Below are positions 16,321 through 24,538 of a DNA stretch of 34,768 bases, piece after piece. Source of the stretch: Bacillota bacterium. GTDB lineage: Bacteria > Bacillota > Limnochordia > Darwinibacteriales > DTU012. Positions within the stretch are counted from its first letter, which is position 1. The number at the start of each line of letters is the position of its first letter. The notes beneath the pieces were generated by a model that searched no databases, was not told the DNA's origin, and worked only from the letters and a program-made list of their open reading frames with translations. The position numbers were made by a program, and so were the translations under genes. The DNA is taken from assembly GCA_012520795.1 (NCBI GenBank), contig JAAYNP010000067.1:1-34768 (forward strand), written 5' to 3'.

Positions 16321-16375
16321 CTCGAAACAAATCTGGCAGTATGTTCCAGATATACTGATTGACCCAGGGCGGTTT

Positions 16376-17026
16376 TCACCAAACTCTGGCCACTGCCCGC
16401 AACAACGCAGCTTCAGCTTTTACTTTGAGCGGAAAGGCGATGACTTCAAAGTTTCTAACACCCAAGAGAAGATTCAGGCTCGTCAAGTTTTCCATAATCA
16501 GGATATCTGCTTGTAAAAGGATTCTGTGAATTTCAAATGGTTCTCTATCAGGTGAGGGAAGATCCATCCCTACCATTTTGATCTTTTTGGCTGCAAAAAA
16601 CTCTGCAAGCCTTTGATCAACAACGGGATGATCGGTAAAATAGCTATCACTTTTCAAATGCCGGCCAAACCCAGTAAACAACAGCACAATGTCATTTTCC
16701 TGGACATTGGTTTCATACTCCGGCTTCATGTCGATCACCTGCTCGTTGCGTACATCAAGCAAGCATCCTGTGCCGGCAAACCTCTCCACGGCCAATTGAT
16801 CAACCGATACGTTCGAATCCAAAAAGTGGGAAGGCAGATCAAGATGTGTGCCTGCATGCATTCCCGTCTCCAACCTGGAATTGTTGGAACCATCCTTGTC
16901 CAAAAATCTGTCTTGGTAAAGCTTTACTCCACCGTCCCCGGGATACACCGGCATCCCGTCCTCGATCGTGTGGCTGAGGTCTATGTATTTATACACGGCT
17001 CCAAGAGTTGGTTCAGGGTACTTCAT
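16376..17026 (-). CDS. Cyclase family protein (kynurenine formamidase-like hydrolase)
   Basis: This protein of about 216 residues carries the metal-binding motif HAGTHLDLPSHF (HxGTHxDxPxH) at about residues 57-68, and YIDLSHTIEDGMPVYPGD at the start, both diagnostic of the Mn2+/Zn2+-dependent cyclase/formamidase superfamily. GMDLPSPD near the C-terminal third is also typical. Members hydrolyse N-formylkynurenine or related amides and lactones, but the substrate cannot be assigned. ATG 17026 gives the natural N-terminus; GTG 17038 is possible and would overlap the nucleosidase fragment. Confidence 0.85.
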   Translation of the reverse strand: MKYPEPTLGAVYKYIDLSHTIEDGMPVYPGDGGVKLYQDRFLDKDGSNNSRLETGMHAGTHLDLPSHFLDSNVSVDQLAVERFAGTGCLLDVRNEQVIDMKPEYETNVQENDIVLLFTGFGRHLKSDSYFTDHPVVDQRLAEFFAAKKIKMVGMDLPSPDREPFEIHRILLQADILIMENLTSLNLLLGVRNFEVIAFPLKVKAEAALLRAVARVW

Positions 17027-17031
17027 TGCGC

Positions 17032-17379
17032 TTACCACTCTCCTCTACTCTTACTAAGAAGCTCGACAACCTTAAACGAGTTCCTGGATGCCAAATCGCA
17101 GTACTTGGCAAAGTTCTCTTGGCCGCTGTTCTCTTCCGTATCTGATATGGACCTGACCGCAGCAAAAGGAATCTTGTTAACGTAACAGACATGGGCTACA
17201 GCGGCTGTTTCCATGTCAGCGCACAAGGGTTTGAACCTTTGGTTGATCAGTTCCCTGCCTTCATGTTCTATAAATGATTCGCCGGTGACTATTTCGCCAA
17301 AATAGACGGTTTGCGGCAGTTGAGCCTCTGCAAGCCTCTTTTCAAATACGGCAAGCAAACCTCTGCCACACCTTCTCAA
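17032..17379 (-). pseudogene. N-terminally truncated MTA/SAH nucleosidase-like protein
   Basis: The 115-codon frame matches only the C-terminal half of the nucleoside phosphorylase/MTAN fold. VYFGEIVTGESFI is a core strand-turn. CADMETAAVAHVCYVNKIPF carries the ribose-binding Met-Glu of the family, and VRSISD holds the catalytic Asp. A full enzyme is about 230 residues; the first half with the ribose/purine entry strand is absent, and the frame closes at a TAA just upstream of the TTG at 17379. The break is about 11 nt from the neighbouring GNAT stop, so a deletion probably joined the two. Confidence 0.75.
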
Positions 17380-17390
17380 TGCTTAAGCAG

Positions 17391-17924
17391 TCATCGGGAA
17401 AAGGCTTGGAGATCATCCCATCCATACCCGATTACTGTGTAAAACTTGTTGCCGACCTTCCTTTGCGTTGTGCCAATCCGTCTGCCGCCCAAGCGTTCAT
17501 AGAACTTGATCGCATTGTCGTTTCCTTCCAATACCCAGATACTCATGGATGAAACACCCGCTTCAAGCAGCCGCGAGACAGCCGCATTCATCAACCGCCG
17601 GCCAAACCCCATTCTTTGATACTGCTTGAGAATGTAGAGTCCTGTGACTTCTCCTTCAAACTCCCAACTATCATCTCGTGAACGGCCGCCGGAAACAAAC
17701 CCCACTATCTCGTCATCCACAGATGCCACAAATAAGAATCCCTGTTTAGTCTCTTCGTAAAAGTTAATGAGCTTCGCCCATAATTGTTCACGGTCAGCAT
17801 AGAAGATGCTGTCAATATACTCATCGGCTATTAATCCCCTATATGTTGTCTTCCATGACTCAACATGCACCCGGGCGATGCCTCTTGCATCGCTGGCCGT
17901 TGCTTCGCGCAATATGATCTGCAT
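17391..17924 (-). CDS. GNAT family N-acetyltransferase
   Basis: This 177-residue GNAT has beta1 IILREATASDARGIARVHV, the acetyl-CoA loop YQRMGFGRRL at about 103-112, and the closing NDNAIKFYERLGGRRIG. It is a paralogue of the gene at 415-963, with similar length and shared GGRSRD and GYGWDDL/GYGWDVL. ATG 17924 follows AAAGGG; a longer frame from 18044 adds 40 residues with no family match, so I rejected it. The substrate is unknown. Confidence 0.88.
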   Translation of the reverse strand: MQIILREATASDARGIARVHVESWKTTYRGLIADEYIDSIFYADREQLWAKLINFYEETKQGFLFVASVDDEIVGFVSGGRSRDDSWEFEGEVTGLYILKQYQRMGFGRRLMNAAVSRLLEAGVSSMSIWVLEGNDNAIKFYERLGGRRIGTTQRKVGNKFYTVIGYGWDDLQAFSR

Positions 17925-17946
17925 TGCCTTACCCTTTCTTGCTTTT

Positions 17947-18270
17947 TTACTGCTTCTCCTTTTTTCTTTTATAATCAAAAAGAGTGCGTAGTACCCGGGA
18001 AAAAACAAACCCTTCGTATATGTATGTCGGATACCAAAAACCAATTATTACCAATGAAGTTACCAACCAGCGCCATTTGTTGGTGTTCGCAAACCGATAG
18101 TCTGTCCTGACACGTATATTACTGCGCTTCCTGCTTATGAGGAGGTAGCAGATAAGCAAAAGGGCAGTTATGTGAAAAACTGGCGCCAGGCAACGGCCAA
18201 TCCCACTTCCATAAGCTACCTGGATTTTATCAAATGCTCTGCCGAATTCCGCCGGGCTTAATCCGGCCAT
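17947..18270 (-). CDS. Hypothetical two-helix membrane protein (weak)
   Basis: This 107-codon frame has hydrophobic segments at about 27-46 (LAPVFHITALLLICYLL) and 68-84 (WLVTSLVIIGFWYPTYI) and a basic tail (YKRKKEKQ). Its start overlaps the end of the upstream ORF by about 40 nt and no convincing SD is visible. I do not recognise a family. The membrane pattern and positive-inside tail make a real gene or gene remnant more likely than chance. Confidence 0.4.
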   Translation of the reverse strand: MAGLSPAEFGRAFDKIQVAYGSGIGRCLAPVFHITALLLICYLLISRKRSNIRVRTDYRFANTNKWRWLVTSLVIIGFWYPTYIYEGFVFSRVLRTLFDYKRKKEKQ

Positions 18271-18619
18271 CTTTCTCGCTCTTCACCATATAGAGCAGGA
18301 TGGCGAACTCGCCCATCCAAAAACACAGGTACTGCTTTGTCTTTTCTTCAGGCTTGCTCAGCATTCCGGAATCATCTGCCCTTGTTAGTGCCGCTGGCAC
18401 AACGCCAAAGAGACAGCTGCCTGTCACTGCTGAGTCCAACTCTTTGTGCAAATAGGCAGGGACCGCTGCCATTAGCATTTGGCGTGTTCTTTGATAGATT
18501 GCTTTGGAAGTGTCAAAAACCTCATCATACAGCTCAAGGGCAAGCATCTCCAATTCGCTGATCTGGTCAACATGGATAAATGGAAACGTAAGTTGAGAAT
18601 CATCAGCGTTTTTCACCAT
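18230..18619 (-). CDS. Hypothetical protein, possibly frameshifted at 5' end
   Basis: This 129-codon frame has a protein-like composition (ISELEMLALELYDEV, MLMAAVPAYLHKEL) but no domain I recognise. A second ORF upstream, ATG about 18771 after AGGAGAGGA, encodes RLVIGINGCPGNDG, resembling a nucleotide-binding beta1-loop. Near 18650 one extra or missing base would join the two (SLTA to ALAKGIQHGY). The pair may be one gene broken by a frameshift. The evidence is modest. Confidence 0.4.
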   Translation of the reverse strand: MVKNADDSQLTFPFIHVDQISELEMLALELYDEVFDTSKAIYQRTRQMLMAAVPAYLHKELDSAVTGSCLFGVVPAALTRADDSGMLSKPEEKTKQYLCFWMGEFAILLYMVKSEKDGRIKPGGIRQSI

Positions 18620-18864
18620 GTAACCATGCTGAATCCCTTTTGCCAGCGCTTGCTGTTAAAGAAAACGGGGACCCGTCATTTCCCGGACAACCATTTATAC
18701 CGATCACCAACCGCCCCGGATCAAAACTTCCTTCACCGTAGTTCCGCATTTCATCCATTCCTCTCCTATTTGATCCCCTTGTTGATAGCTCTCACAAATA
18801 TAGTGCTGCAAAGGCCGGTACGGTTGGAAAATCAAAACTCAAGCGATTGTCTCCTGATTGATTG

Positions 18865-19800
18865 TTACGAAACATACACATTCTCATTATGCCACTGGAT
18901 AAACTCTCTCGAAGGAAGTTCCATCCTGTTTTGCGGCAGAACCAATAACGATTTCCCATGCATTTGGTAGTACTCCCGCCCATTACCGTAGTCTTCTTTG
19001 ATCCGCTTGCTGACCTCTATTTTGTACTCTTCGGTAATTGTCATATAACCCCGGTCGAAGAGAGTGTGCAGATCTTTTCGCAGCAACAGGCCATTGTCAA
19101 TACTGTGGGGCCCTCCTTCGGCATATGGTTTGATGTGCGAAGCATCCAGAACCGGCAGTACCTTTTCTCCGGTAATTGCACACCTGCGGTTGTAAGCTTC
19201 AGTAACAAGCACACGAAAGGCACCCTGCCCTAGGCGGGGGCAGATCAAGTACTCAGAGCCATAGCGCTCTCGGACCACAAAATCTGCTGCCTTGTTACCA
19301 GCTAAGGCAGGTGCCGCCTTAAGCCTTACTCGCACTTCTTCCCAAAGCCGGGCACCCTCAGGGCTTTCCGTGGCGTATGTCTTACCTTGAACAATGTTGG
19401 GACTCCAATCATGTGGAACCGGTATCCACTGATCTTTCGGGAGGAAAAACGGATCTGTAAGGATGATACAGCCAATTACCGGATCACCGTCACCATCCCT
19501 GCCGCTTCGTTCCCTATACTTCATGATCGCAGTTCTAAACGTCAAATAATCGGGAGCTCCATTCTTCTGTTGAAAGCTTTCCCAAGCGATGGAAAGGGGT
19601 AAAAACGAATGTCGGACAAAGAAGCCTCCACCAACGATGAAATTGTACGGGCTGTGGAGTTTGAACAGAAAAGGTGCATATTGATCAACGGCTCTAAAGA
19701 CCATCGTGCCTCCAGGTTGCCAAAAATTCACCTCATCCGGCTGCAGCTGCGCCAGATATGCATACCACTCGTTATCTGTAACACCCACATAGAACCTCAT
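18865..19800 (-). CDS. HNH endonuclease domain protein
   Basis: This protein of about 311 residues has a C-terminal HNH domain. CAITGEKVLPVLDASHIKPY carries the Cys and the first catalytic His, then GGPHSIDNGLLLRKDLHTLFDRG supplies the Asn and last His in the order expected of the HNH_2 group. The N-terminal 190 residues are a partner domain (FYVGVTDNEWYAYL, YATESPEGARLWEEV) common in putative restriction endonucleases. ATG 19800 has AAGGCGGTGATCC upstream, one mismatch from a full anti-SD match; the longer frame to 19866 is not needed. No methyltransferase gene is next to it, so a role as stand-alone defence or modified-DNA nuclease is inference. Confidence 0.85.
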   Translation of the reverse strand: MRFYVGVTDNEWYAYLAQLQPDEVNFWQPGGTMVFRAVDQYAPFLFKLHSPYNFIVGGGFFVRHSFLPLSIAWESFQQKNGAPDYLTFRTAIMKYRERSGRDGDGDPVIGCIILTDPFFLPKDQWIPVPHDWSPNIVQGKTYATESPEGARLWEEVRVRLKAAPALAGNKAADFVVRERYGSEYLICPRLGQGAFRVLVTEAYNRRCAITGEKVLPVLDASHIKPYAEGGPHSIDNGLLLRKDLHTLFDRGYMTITEEYKIEVSKRIKEDYGNGREYYQMHGKSLLVLPQNRMELPSREFIQWHNENVYVS

Positions 19801-19953
19801 ATGGATCACCGCCTTCGGGTTTTGCTGCAAGCGGTTTACTACAGACAAATACCACAAAAACAGCAAGCTTATTTGTGAAAAAGCAAGCCCTGCAGCATGT
19901 CGTCCAAGTCAATGCTGAAGGCCTGCTTAACTCAATGATCTGCAGCAATGATA

Positions 19954-20817
19954 TTACCGGAATACCCATCCCTCTGACAAGGTGTCGCTCGCTCCATCAG
20001 CCACAACATCTATCTCGCCATTCGTTGTCCTGATATCGACAAATGGCTCTGATCCCAGAACTACGTTCGCATAGCCTTCTTGCGAGATAGTCTCGCTTCC
20101 AAGGTAAAAATTGATCTTTCCATTTCGAGCCTGCATGTTGAATGTACCCGATGTACTGGCAGGCATCTTGAGATGAATCCGGCCGTTGGAGGTCTCGAAC
20201 AAGAACCTGCCTGTACTGGGCAGTGCAACTGAGCCCTCGATCCGGCCGTTGGAAGTCCTGAACGAACTGGAGCCAGTCAGCCTAACCCCGCCCAGCCTAA
20301 TTCTGCCGTTGGATGTAATGGCATCAACTTCACCTACACCGGATGCCAGAATGATCGATCCGTTACCTGTCGTTAGGCCAAGGTAACCGTTAAAGCTGGC
20401 GTCAATTTGAATAGCACCATTGTTCGTTTGCCCAAAAAAGTGGGTAATCCGTTCGGGTGGTGCATAGACAGTAAACCGGACCGAAGCGCTTTGCACGCCG
20501 GACCGGTGTTTAGGCTGGACTGCCTGGAGAATCACTTCGATATCAGAACTGTAGTCCTCGATGAGAATTTCGTCCATATACTCTTCCATTGCCTCAATAT
20601 CACTGCCGTATACTTCTTTCAAAATTTCTATCCTTGGCTGCTCATTCGCCCTTACAGAAGCCCAGCGCATCTCACCATTGTAGCCCATCAGGTCAATGAC
20701 TTCGATACTCTGGCTCAAGGGGTATTCTTCTTGTTCAGAGATCGTTAATGTACTGCACCCGCTTACTGTCAGCATCAACATAACAATGACCGCCACAGCC
20801 CCGGTTTTCCTAAACAC
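19954..20817 (-). CDS. DUF4097-family beta-repeat lipoprotein
   Basis: This protein of about 287 residues starts with a lipoprotein signal (AVIVMLMLTVSGC, lipobox LTVSGC, Cys about 21). The rest is a series of short beta-turn repeats around T-S/T-N-G: QTNNGAIQ, TTGNGSIIL, TSNGRIRLG, TSNGRIEGS, TSNGRIHLK, ARNGKINF, TTNGEIDV. This is the DUF4097/DUF4098 right-handed beta-solenoid, usually on the outer face of the membrane; the function is unknown. GTG 20817 follows GGAGGTG with 5 nt spacing; the frame from 20859 would misplace the signal peptide. Confidence 0.88.
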   Translation of the reverse strand: MFRKTGAVAVIVMLMLTVSGCSTLTISEQEEYPLSQSIEVIDLMGYNGEMRWASVRANEQPRIEILKEVYGSDIEAMEEYMDEILIEDYSSDIEVILQAVQPKHRSGVQSASVRFTVYAPPERITHFFGQTNNGAIQIDASFNGYLGLTTGNGSIILASGVGEVDAITSNGRIRLGGVRLTGSSSFRTSNGRIEGSVALPSTGRFLFETSNGRIHLKMPASTSGTFNMQARNGKINFYLGSETISQEGYANVVLGSEPFVDIRTTNGEIDVVADGASDTLSEGWVFR

Positions 20818-20929
20818 ACAAACACCTCCAGAGATCACCATTGTGGGAACCAACGACAAAGCTTACTCCTCATACTACAGCAATTCGTCCGGCCGCCTGA
20901 AAAAGTGTCTCCCGAACCAAAATCACATG

Positions 20930-21238
20930 CTACTCCAAGTCATCGACCCGGCTTTCCAAGTTGTCTACACGGCTTTCCAATTCATCGATCCGGTCATCAA
21001 TCTCATCCTCGAGTTCTTCCAAGCCCTCCAACTGCTCCCTAAACTCTTCCAGTTCTTCTACTTGATCCTTGAGAAGATCAATCTCATCCTCGATTTCCAA
21101 GTCAATTCTATCTTCCAGATCACCGAGGCGGTTTTCTAATTGTTCAATCCCCAATTTCAGTTCTTCAATGGCCTCAAGTTTGGCTTCAACAGCAGACAGC
21201 CTTTCCAGTAAGCTTTCTATAGCCTGTTCCAAACTCAT
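20930..21238 (-). CDS. Acidic coiled-coil protein
   Basis: This 102-residue protein is almost entirely heptad repeats: LLERLSAVEAKLEAIEEL, LEELEDEIDDRIDELE, and the near-identical C-terminal LESRVDNLESRVDDLE. It is rich in Glu, Asp and Leu with no membrane segment or signal. It could act as an oligomerisation or scaffold protein; no catalytic function is indicated. ATG 21238 follows GGGGGAG, while the frame from 21307 adds unrelated sequence. It lies between the hydrolase and DUF4097 genes with short gaps and may be cotranscribed. Confidence 0.75.
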   Translation of the reverse strand: MSLEQAIESLLERLSAVEAKLEAIEELKLGIEQLENRLGDLEDRIDLEIEDEIDLLKDQVEELEEFREQLEGLEELEDEIDDRIDELESRVDNLESRVDDLE

Positions 21239-21328
21239 AAGCACTCCCCCTTTCAAAGTGGATACATATATAATCCTACCATCGCCTGTAAAAATCCTCC
21301 TTGGCAAGATAAAAGATGATTCTCTGGC

Positions 21329-22219
21329 TTATCTCTTAATAAATGCCTCTACTTCAGCCCAGGCTGCATTCGCCTCGGGAAGTTCCGGAAACAGAATTTG
21401 GAAGACGTGGAACATACCGGGATAAGTTGTCTGCTGCACATCAACCCCTGCTGCTTTTGCTTTTTGGGCTACAGCAATCGTATCGTTCAACAGCTGTTCG
21501 CCTCCCCCTACCTGCATCAACAGCGGTGGAAGCCCGTGATAATCCCCATAAATGGGGGAAATATAGGGATTGTCGGCACTGGCAGTACCTACATACTCCG
21601 GAGTCCACGATCTGTAATTGAGATTGGTCCAGGCAGACATGGTAATCAGCGCCGCCGGCAAAGGCATGTCGTGATCCCGAAGATAAAAGGCAGTAGCCAG
21701 TGTCAGGCCGCCTCCCGCTGAGTCCCCGGCAATAATTACCTGTTCCGGCAGATATCCCTGGCCCAACAGCCAGGTGTATGCCAGAACAGCATCCTCCAGC
21801 GCCGCTGGATAGGGATGCTCCGGTGCCACCCGGTAATCCACGGTCAAAACTGCCCCTTGGCCCAGCCTGGCATATTGCAGCGCCGCCCGCCGGTAAGTGG
21901 CCCCACTATCCTTAAGCGAAAGGATATAAGCCCCTCCGTGCAGCTGGAGGATCACCCGATCGGGTTCCACATCCCTGGGCTTTAGCCATTCCATCTTAAT
22001 CCCGTCAATTTCAATGATTTCCAGGCTGTAATCATCAGGCAAATTCCAACTTGCATTAAGCTGGTCCACGTTTTCCCCACCTCCAACACCTGAGAGATTC
22101 TGCCAGTGCTCACCCTGTATGCCGCACCCGGTTAACCACATAAGCACCCCAAGCAGAAACCCGTATAGGCAAACCACAGTCAACCGTCGTCTGGATCGTC
22201 TGCCGCCGCTGCTATCCAT
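21329..22219 (-). CDS. Alpha/beta hydrolase (HSL/esterase type), lipoprotein
   Basis: This protein of about 296 residues has an N-terminal signal with lipobox LTGC and then a hormone-sensitive-lipase-type fold. ILQLHGGAY is the oxyanion HGG, GDSAGGG the nucleophile elbow, DYRVAPEHPYPAALEDA the usual following stretch, and the C-terminal FHVFQ supplies the catalytic His. It should be an exported, membrane-anchored carboxylesterase acting on short acyl esters. ATG 22219 overlaps the marR stop by 8 nt after GGAGA, so it is coupled to the MarR regulator, which probably controls it. Confidence 0.9.
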   Translation of the reverse strand: MDSSGGRRSRRRLTVVCLYGFLLGVLMWLTGCGIQGEHWQNLSGVGGGENVDQLNASWNLPDDYSLEIIEIDGIKMEWLKPRDVEPDRVILQLHGGAYILSLKDSGATYRRAALQYARLGQGAVLTVDYRVAPEHPYPAALEDAVLAYTWLLGQGYLPEQVIIAGDSAGGGLTLATAFYLRDHDMPLPAALITMSAWTNLNYRSWTPEYVGTASADNPYISPIYGDYHGLPPLLMQVGGGEQLLNDTIAVAQKAKAAGVDVQQTTYPGMFHVFQILFPELPEANAAWAEVEAFIKR

Positions 22220-22691
22220 CACCGTTTCTCCCTTCTTCACCCAGAATCTCTGTGTACACCTGGGCCAGTCTATTCAACAGCTGAATCAGCCTTTCCGTGT
22301 CAGGCTCTCCTAACGCAGCCACAATTCGATTGGCCACCCGTAAAATTGTATCGTTTGCTTGATTAAGCTCGGCAGCTCCGGCAGCAGTCAGATCAATTCT
22401 AACGCTTCTCCGATCCTTTGGATCGATACTGCGGGTAATCAACCCTCTCGCTTCCAGGTCATTGAGTATGCGGGTGATTGCAGGCCGGGGCCTTTCCAGC
22501 TGTTCAGAGAGCTCTGCCGCCTTGATCGTCCCTTCCCTGCCGGCATTTTCCACAGCTCTTTCGGCAAGCCACATGTGCCGCAGAACAAGGTACTCACCTT
22601 GCGTTAGACTGCCGAACTCTGCCAGCCTGTTCAGCTGCCTGCGCATATTTAAGCTGGCCTGCAGCAGGCGCAGCCCCAAATGTTGGCTCAT
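22212..22691 (-). CDS. MarR family transcriptional regulator
   Basis: This protein of about 159 residues has a winged helix with AAELSEQLERPRPAITRILNDLEARGLI as the recognition helix region, then the wing RSIDPKDRRSVRIDLT, which is diagnostic of MarR. The flanking helices (LTQGEYLVLRHMW and the C-terminal LIQLLNRLAQVYTEIL) make the dimer. ATG 22691 has a G-rich SD 8 nt upstream; ATG 22697 is an alternative. A TTAAT-AATA-ATTAA palindrome overlaps its own -10 region, suggesting autorepression. It is the first gene of a unit with the esterase. Confidence 0.9.
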   Translation of the reverse strand: MSQHLGLRLLQASLNMRRQLNRLAEFGSLTQGEYLVLRHMWLAERAVENAGREGTIKAAELSEQLERPRPAITRILNDLEARGLITRSIDPKDRRSVRIDLTAAGAAELNQANDTILRVANRIVAALGEPDTERLIQLLNRLAQVYTEILGEEGRNGDG

Positions 22692-22740
22692 TCGCATTAC
22701 CCCCCTTGTTTTCGGTTGTCATCTGCAATTGTTTTCTATG

Positions 22741-22775
22741 TTAATTATTATTAAGGCAAACTGACCTAGTGTCAA
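22741..22775 (-). promoter_or_regulatory. marR promoter with overlapping palindrome
   Basis: TTGACA (22775-22770) and AATAAT (22752-22747) lie 17 nt apart. The palindrome TTAATAATAATTAA (22754-22741) covers the -10 box and is a plausible MarR operator. Confidence 0.65.
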
Positions 22776-22899
22776 ATGTATTTATGGGCAAATGGAAAAG
22801 GGAAACAAGGAGATTCTGTGTAATTCTAGGTCATAAGCTATCCGCCGTTTCCTGCAGAAGAATATTGATTCGGCTTAAGGCATGGAAGGAGAGACGAAC

Positions 22900-23097
22900 A
22901 TGCTCAAAAAGATTGGCCATTTCCTCAAGATTACAACACTGGCTTATATTATCTACAGCCTGATGATAAGCGCGTTTAATATCACCAGGTTTAGCGTCCG
23001 GGAGTTCAGCCTGACCAGCCTGGTGCTTGATTTTGCCGTCTGGGTTGTTGCCTGGATCATCAGTTCCTTTTTCCTGGAACGGTGGTGGAAAAAGTAG
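22900..23097 (+). CDS. Small membrane protein
   Basis: This 65-residue plus-strand protein has two hydrophobic segments, about 11-27 (TTLAYIIYSLMIS) and 41-57 (LVLDFAVWVVAWIIS), with a basic end (ERWWKK). ATG 22900 follows AAGGAGAG by 9 nt and is favoured over ATG 22882. The family is not recognised. It has its own strong terminator and stands alone between divergent and convergent genes. Confidence 0.65.
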   Translation: MLKKIGHFLKITTLAYIIYSLMISAFNITRFSVREFSLTSLVLDFAVWVVAWIISSFFLERWWKK

Positions 23098-23100
23098 CGT

Positions 23101-23142
23101 AAAACGGGCTTCGGCAGTCTTGATGCCAGAAGCCCGTTTTTT
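23101..23142 (+). terminator. Intrinsic terminator behind small membrane protein
   Basis: The stem AAAACGGGCTTC (23101-23112) pairs with GAAGCCCGTTTT (23129-23140), followed by TT. The A-run on the opposite side could also terminate the convergent ATP-grasp gene. Confidence 0.88.
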
Positions 23143-23188
23143 CGCGGCACTTCAATCAAGGCCGCCATTTTGTCCAGATCTGCATTGA

Positions 23189-24466
23189 TCACAGCAATTC
23201 CTTGCCGGATACCAAACCACCCCTCAGTGCTTCCACATGAACAACTTCTTTCCGAAACTCCGCTTCGTTGAAGAGGAAGTGTTCCAGGAATACTTCGCCC
23301 CCTTCCGGGCTGAGCAGCCGGCCAACATTCCGGAGCAGAAAGGCCCAGAGAGCGAACCAGGGTTTGATGTCCCGAATGCTTTCGATATCGAGGTGGGTGG
23401 GCTCTCTTTTGGCCCAGGTACGGAAACAGGCCCATTTTTCCTTACCGGACAGGGTCTTATCCGTAAGATTGTACAGCAGCCAGCCTAAGTCCAAAAAATG
23501 AAGTTTGGAACGGACGCCGATTTTCTGTCTGGGCAAACGCTCGATCTCTTTGCCGTTGATCAGATCCACAAAGGCGCCTATCAGATCCACGCCGGCATAA
23601 TATCCTAGAATCACACCAGGTGCAATGCGTGGATTGCAGTCGATGAGAAAAACCTGGCCCGTGGCTTCATCTTCCATGTAATCAAAACTGATAAAGCCTG
23701 TCCAGTTCAGATGCTTGATGATCCGGGCGTCAAACAGCTCCGCTTCAGGAGAGTCGACTGTGATCCGGTAGGTGCTGGTACCACCGCTGGTAGGCACTGT
23801 ACGCAGGGCACGGAAGGCGACATTGCCCTTTACTTCTCCGTTCACAGCCAGATTGACTGTGGAGATCAGCGAGCCCTTGATGTACTGCTGGATCAGGGGC
23901 GGCTCCTCCTCAAGTTGATACTTCTTTACGATTTGCGCGTACTCCCAAGCAGCGCTGTCCAGCTCTGTTACGATTTTCTGCCCATGGGCGTTGCAAGCGA
24001 CGCGAAGTTTGACCACCACGGGCGAATGCAGTTCTTCCAGCAGTTTGAAGCCGTCTTGAACCGAATCGGGCGCCTCAGTGTGGGGTGTTCTCACACCCGC
24101 CGCCTTGGCATACTCGCGCATGGCGTTTTTGTTATGGGCATAGGTGATCTCCTCAAAGGACATGGAGATCATCTTTGTATGCTGTCTAATGATGTCCCTG
24201 TAATAGGACATTAAAAAACCGCACTCCAAAACGGGGAAATAGAAGCTGTAACCGCCCTTCTTGAGCTCCTCAATCACCGCTTGGGCAAAACCCTGGGGAT
24301 TGTACCGGAGCGAAGAGGCCAGGATGCGTTTATCCACCGCGTTGGAATACGATACAAAACTGCGGCTGTGGGAATCAATCACTGTTACTCTGTAACCCAG
24401 TTCTTTTAAACGGCGCACCACAAAGAGACTGGTTGGTGAGGCGGGTGTCGTCACTAGTGCTTTCAT
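23189..24466 (-). CDS. ATP-grasp domain protein
   Basis: This 425-residue enzyme starts with a pre-ATP-grasp Rossmann-like domain (LVVTTP-type start KALVTTPASPTSLFVVRRL, then VTVIDSHSRSF). The ATP-grasp core follows: VVVKLRVACNAHG (ATP-binding Lys, near 149-161), EEPPLIQQYIKG, and FLIDCNPRIAPG (Mg2+-binding Asp/Asn, near 283-294). Such enzymes ligate a carboxylate to an amine or thiol using ATP. A C-terminal 100 residues follow the core. It is 72 nt behind the GNAT-like gene and in the same direction. AGGAGG precedes ATG 24466. The substrates are unknown. Confidence 0.85.
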   Translation of the reverse strand: MKALVTTPASPTSLFVVRRLKELGYRVTVIDSHSRSFVSYSNAVDKRILASSLRYNPQGFAQAVIEELKKGGYSFYFPVLECGFLMSYYRDIIRQHTKMISMSFEEITYAHNKNAMREYAKAAGVRTPHTEAPDSVQDGFKLLEELHSPVVVKLRVACNAHGQKIVTELDSAAWEYAQIVKKYQLEEEPPLIQQYIKGSLISTVNLAVNGEVKGNVAFRALRTVPTSGGTSTYRITVDSPEAELFDARIIKHLNWTGFISFDYMEDEATGQVFLIDCNPRIAPGVILGYYAGVDLIGAFVDLINGKEIERLPRQKIGVRSKLHFLDLGWLLYNLTDKTLSGKEKWACFRTWAKREPTHLDIESIRDIKPWFALWAFLLRNVGRLLSPEGGEVFLEHFLFNEAEFRKEVVHVEALRGGLVSGKELL

Positions 24467-24538
24467 TGTACTTGCCTCCTAGGAATTGTCAGTTTGGTAG
24501 TCCAGCTTCTCTAACTATGACAGGTCAATTCCCAGCCT

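Noticed and set aside
18479-18970. 163-codon plus ORF
   Set aside because: It overlaps the HNH endonuclease 3' end and the hypothetical minus-strand ORF, with no SD and no protein-like motif; a shadow frame.
19772-19969. 65-codon minus ORF between HNH and DUF4097 genes
   Set aside because: It overlaps the HNH start in another frame, with Cys-rich random-like composition and no SD.
21000-21238. GA-rich near-repeats as a DNA satellite
   Set aside because: They are explained by heptad codons of the coiled-coil protein.
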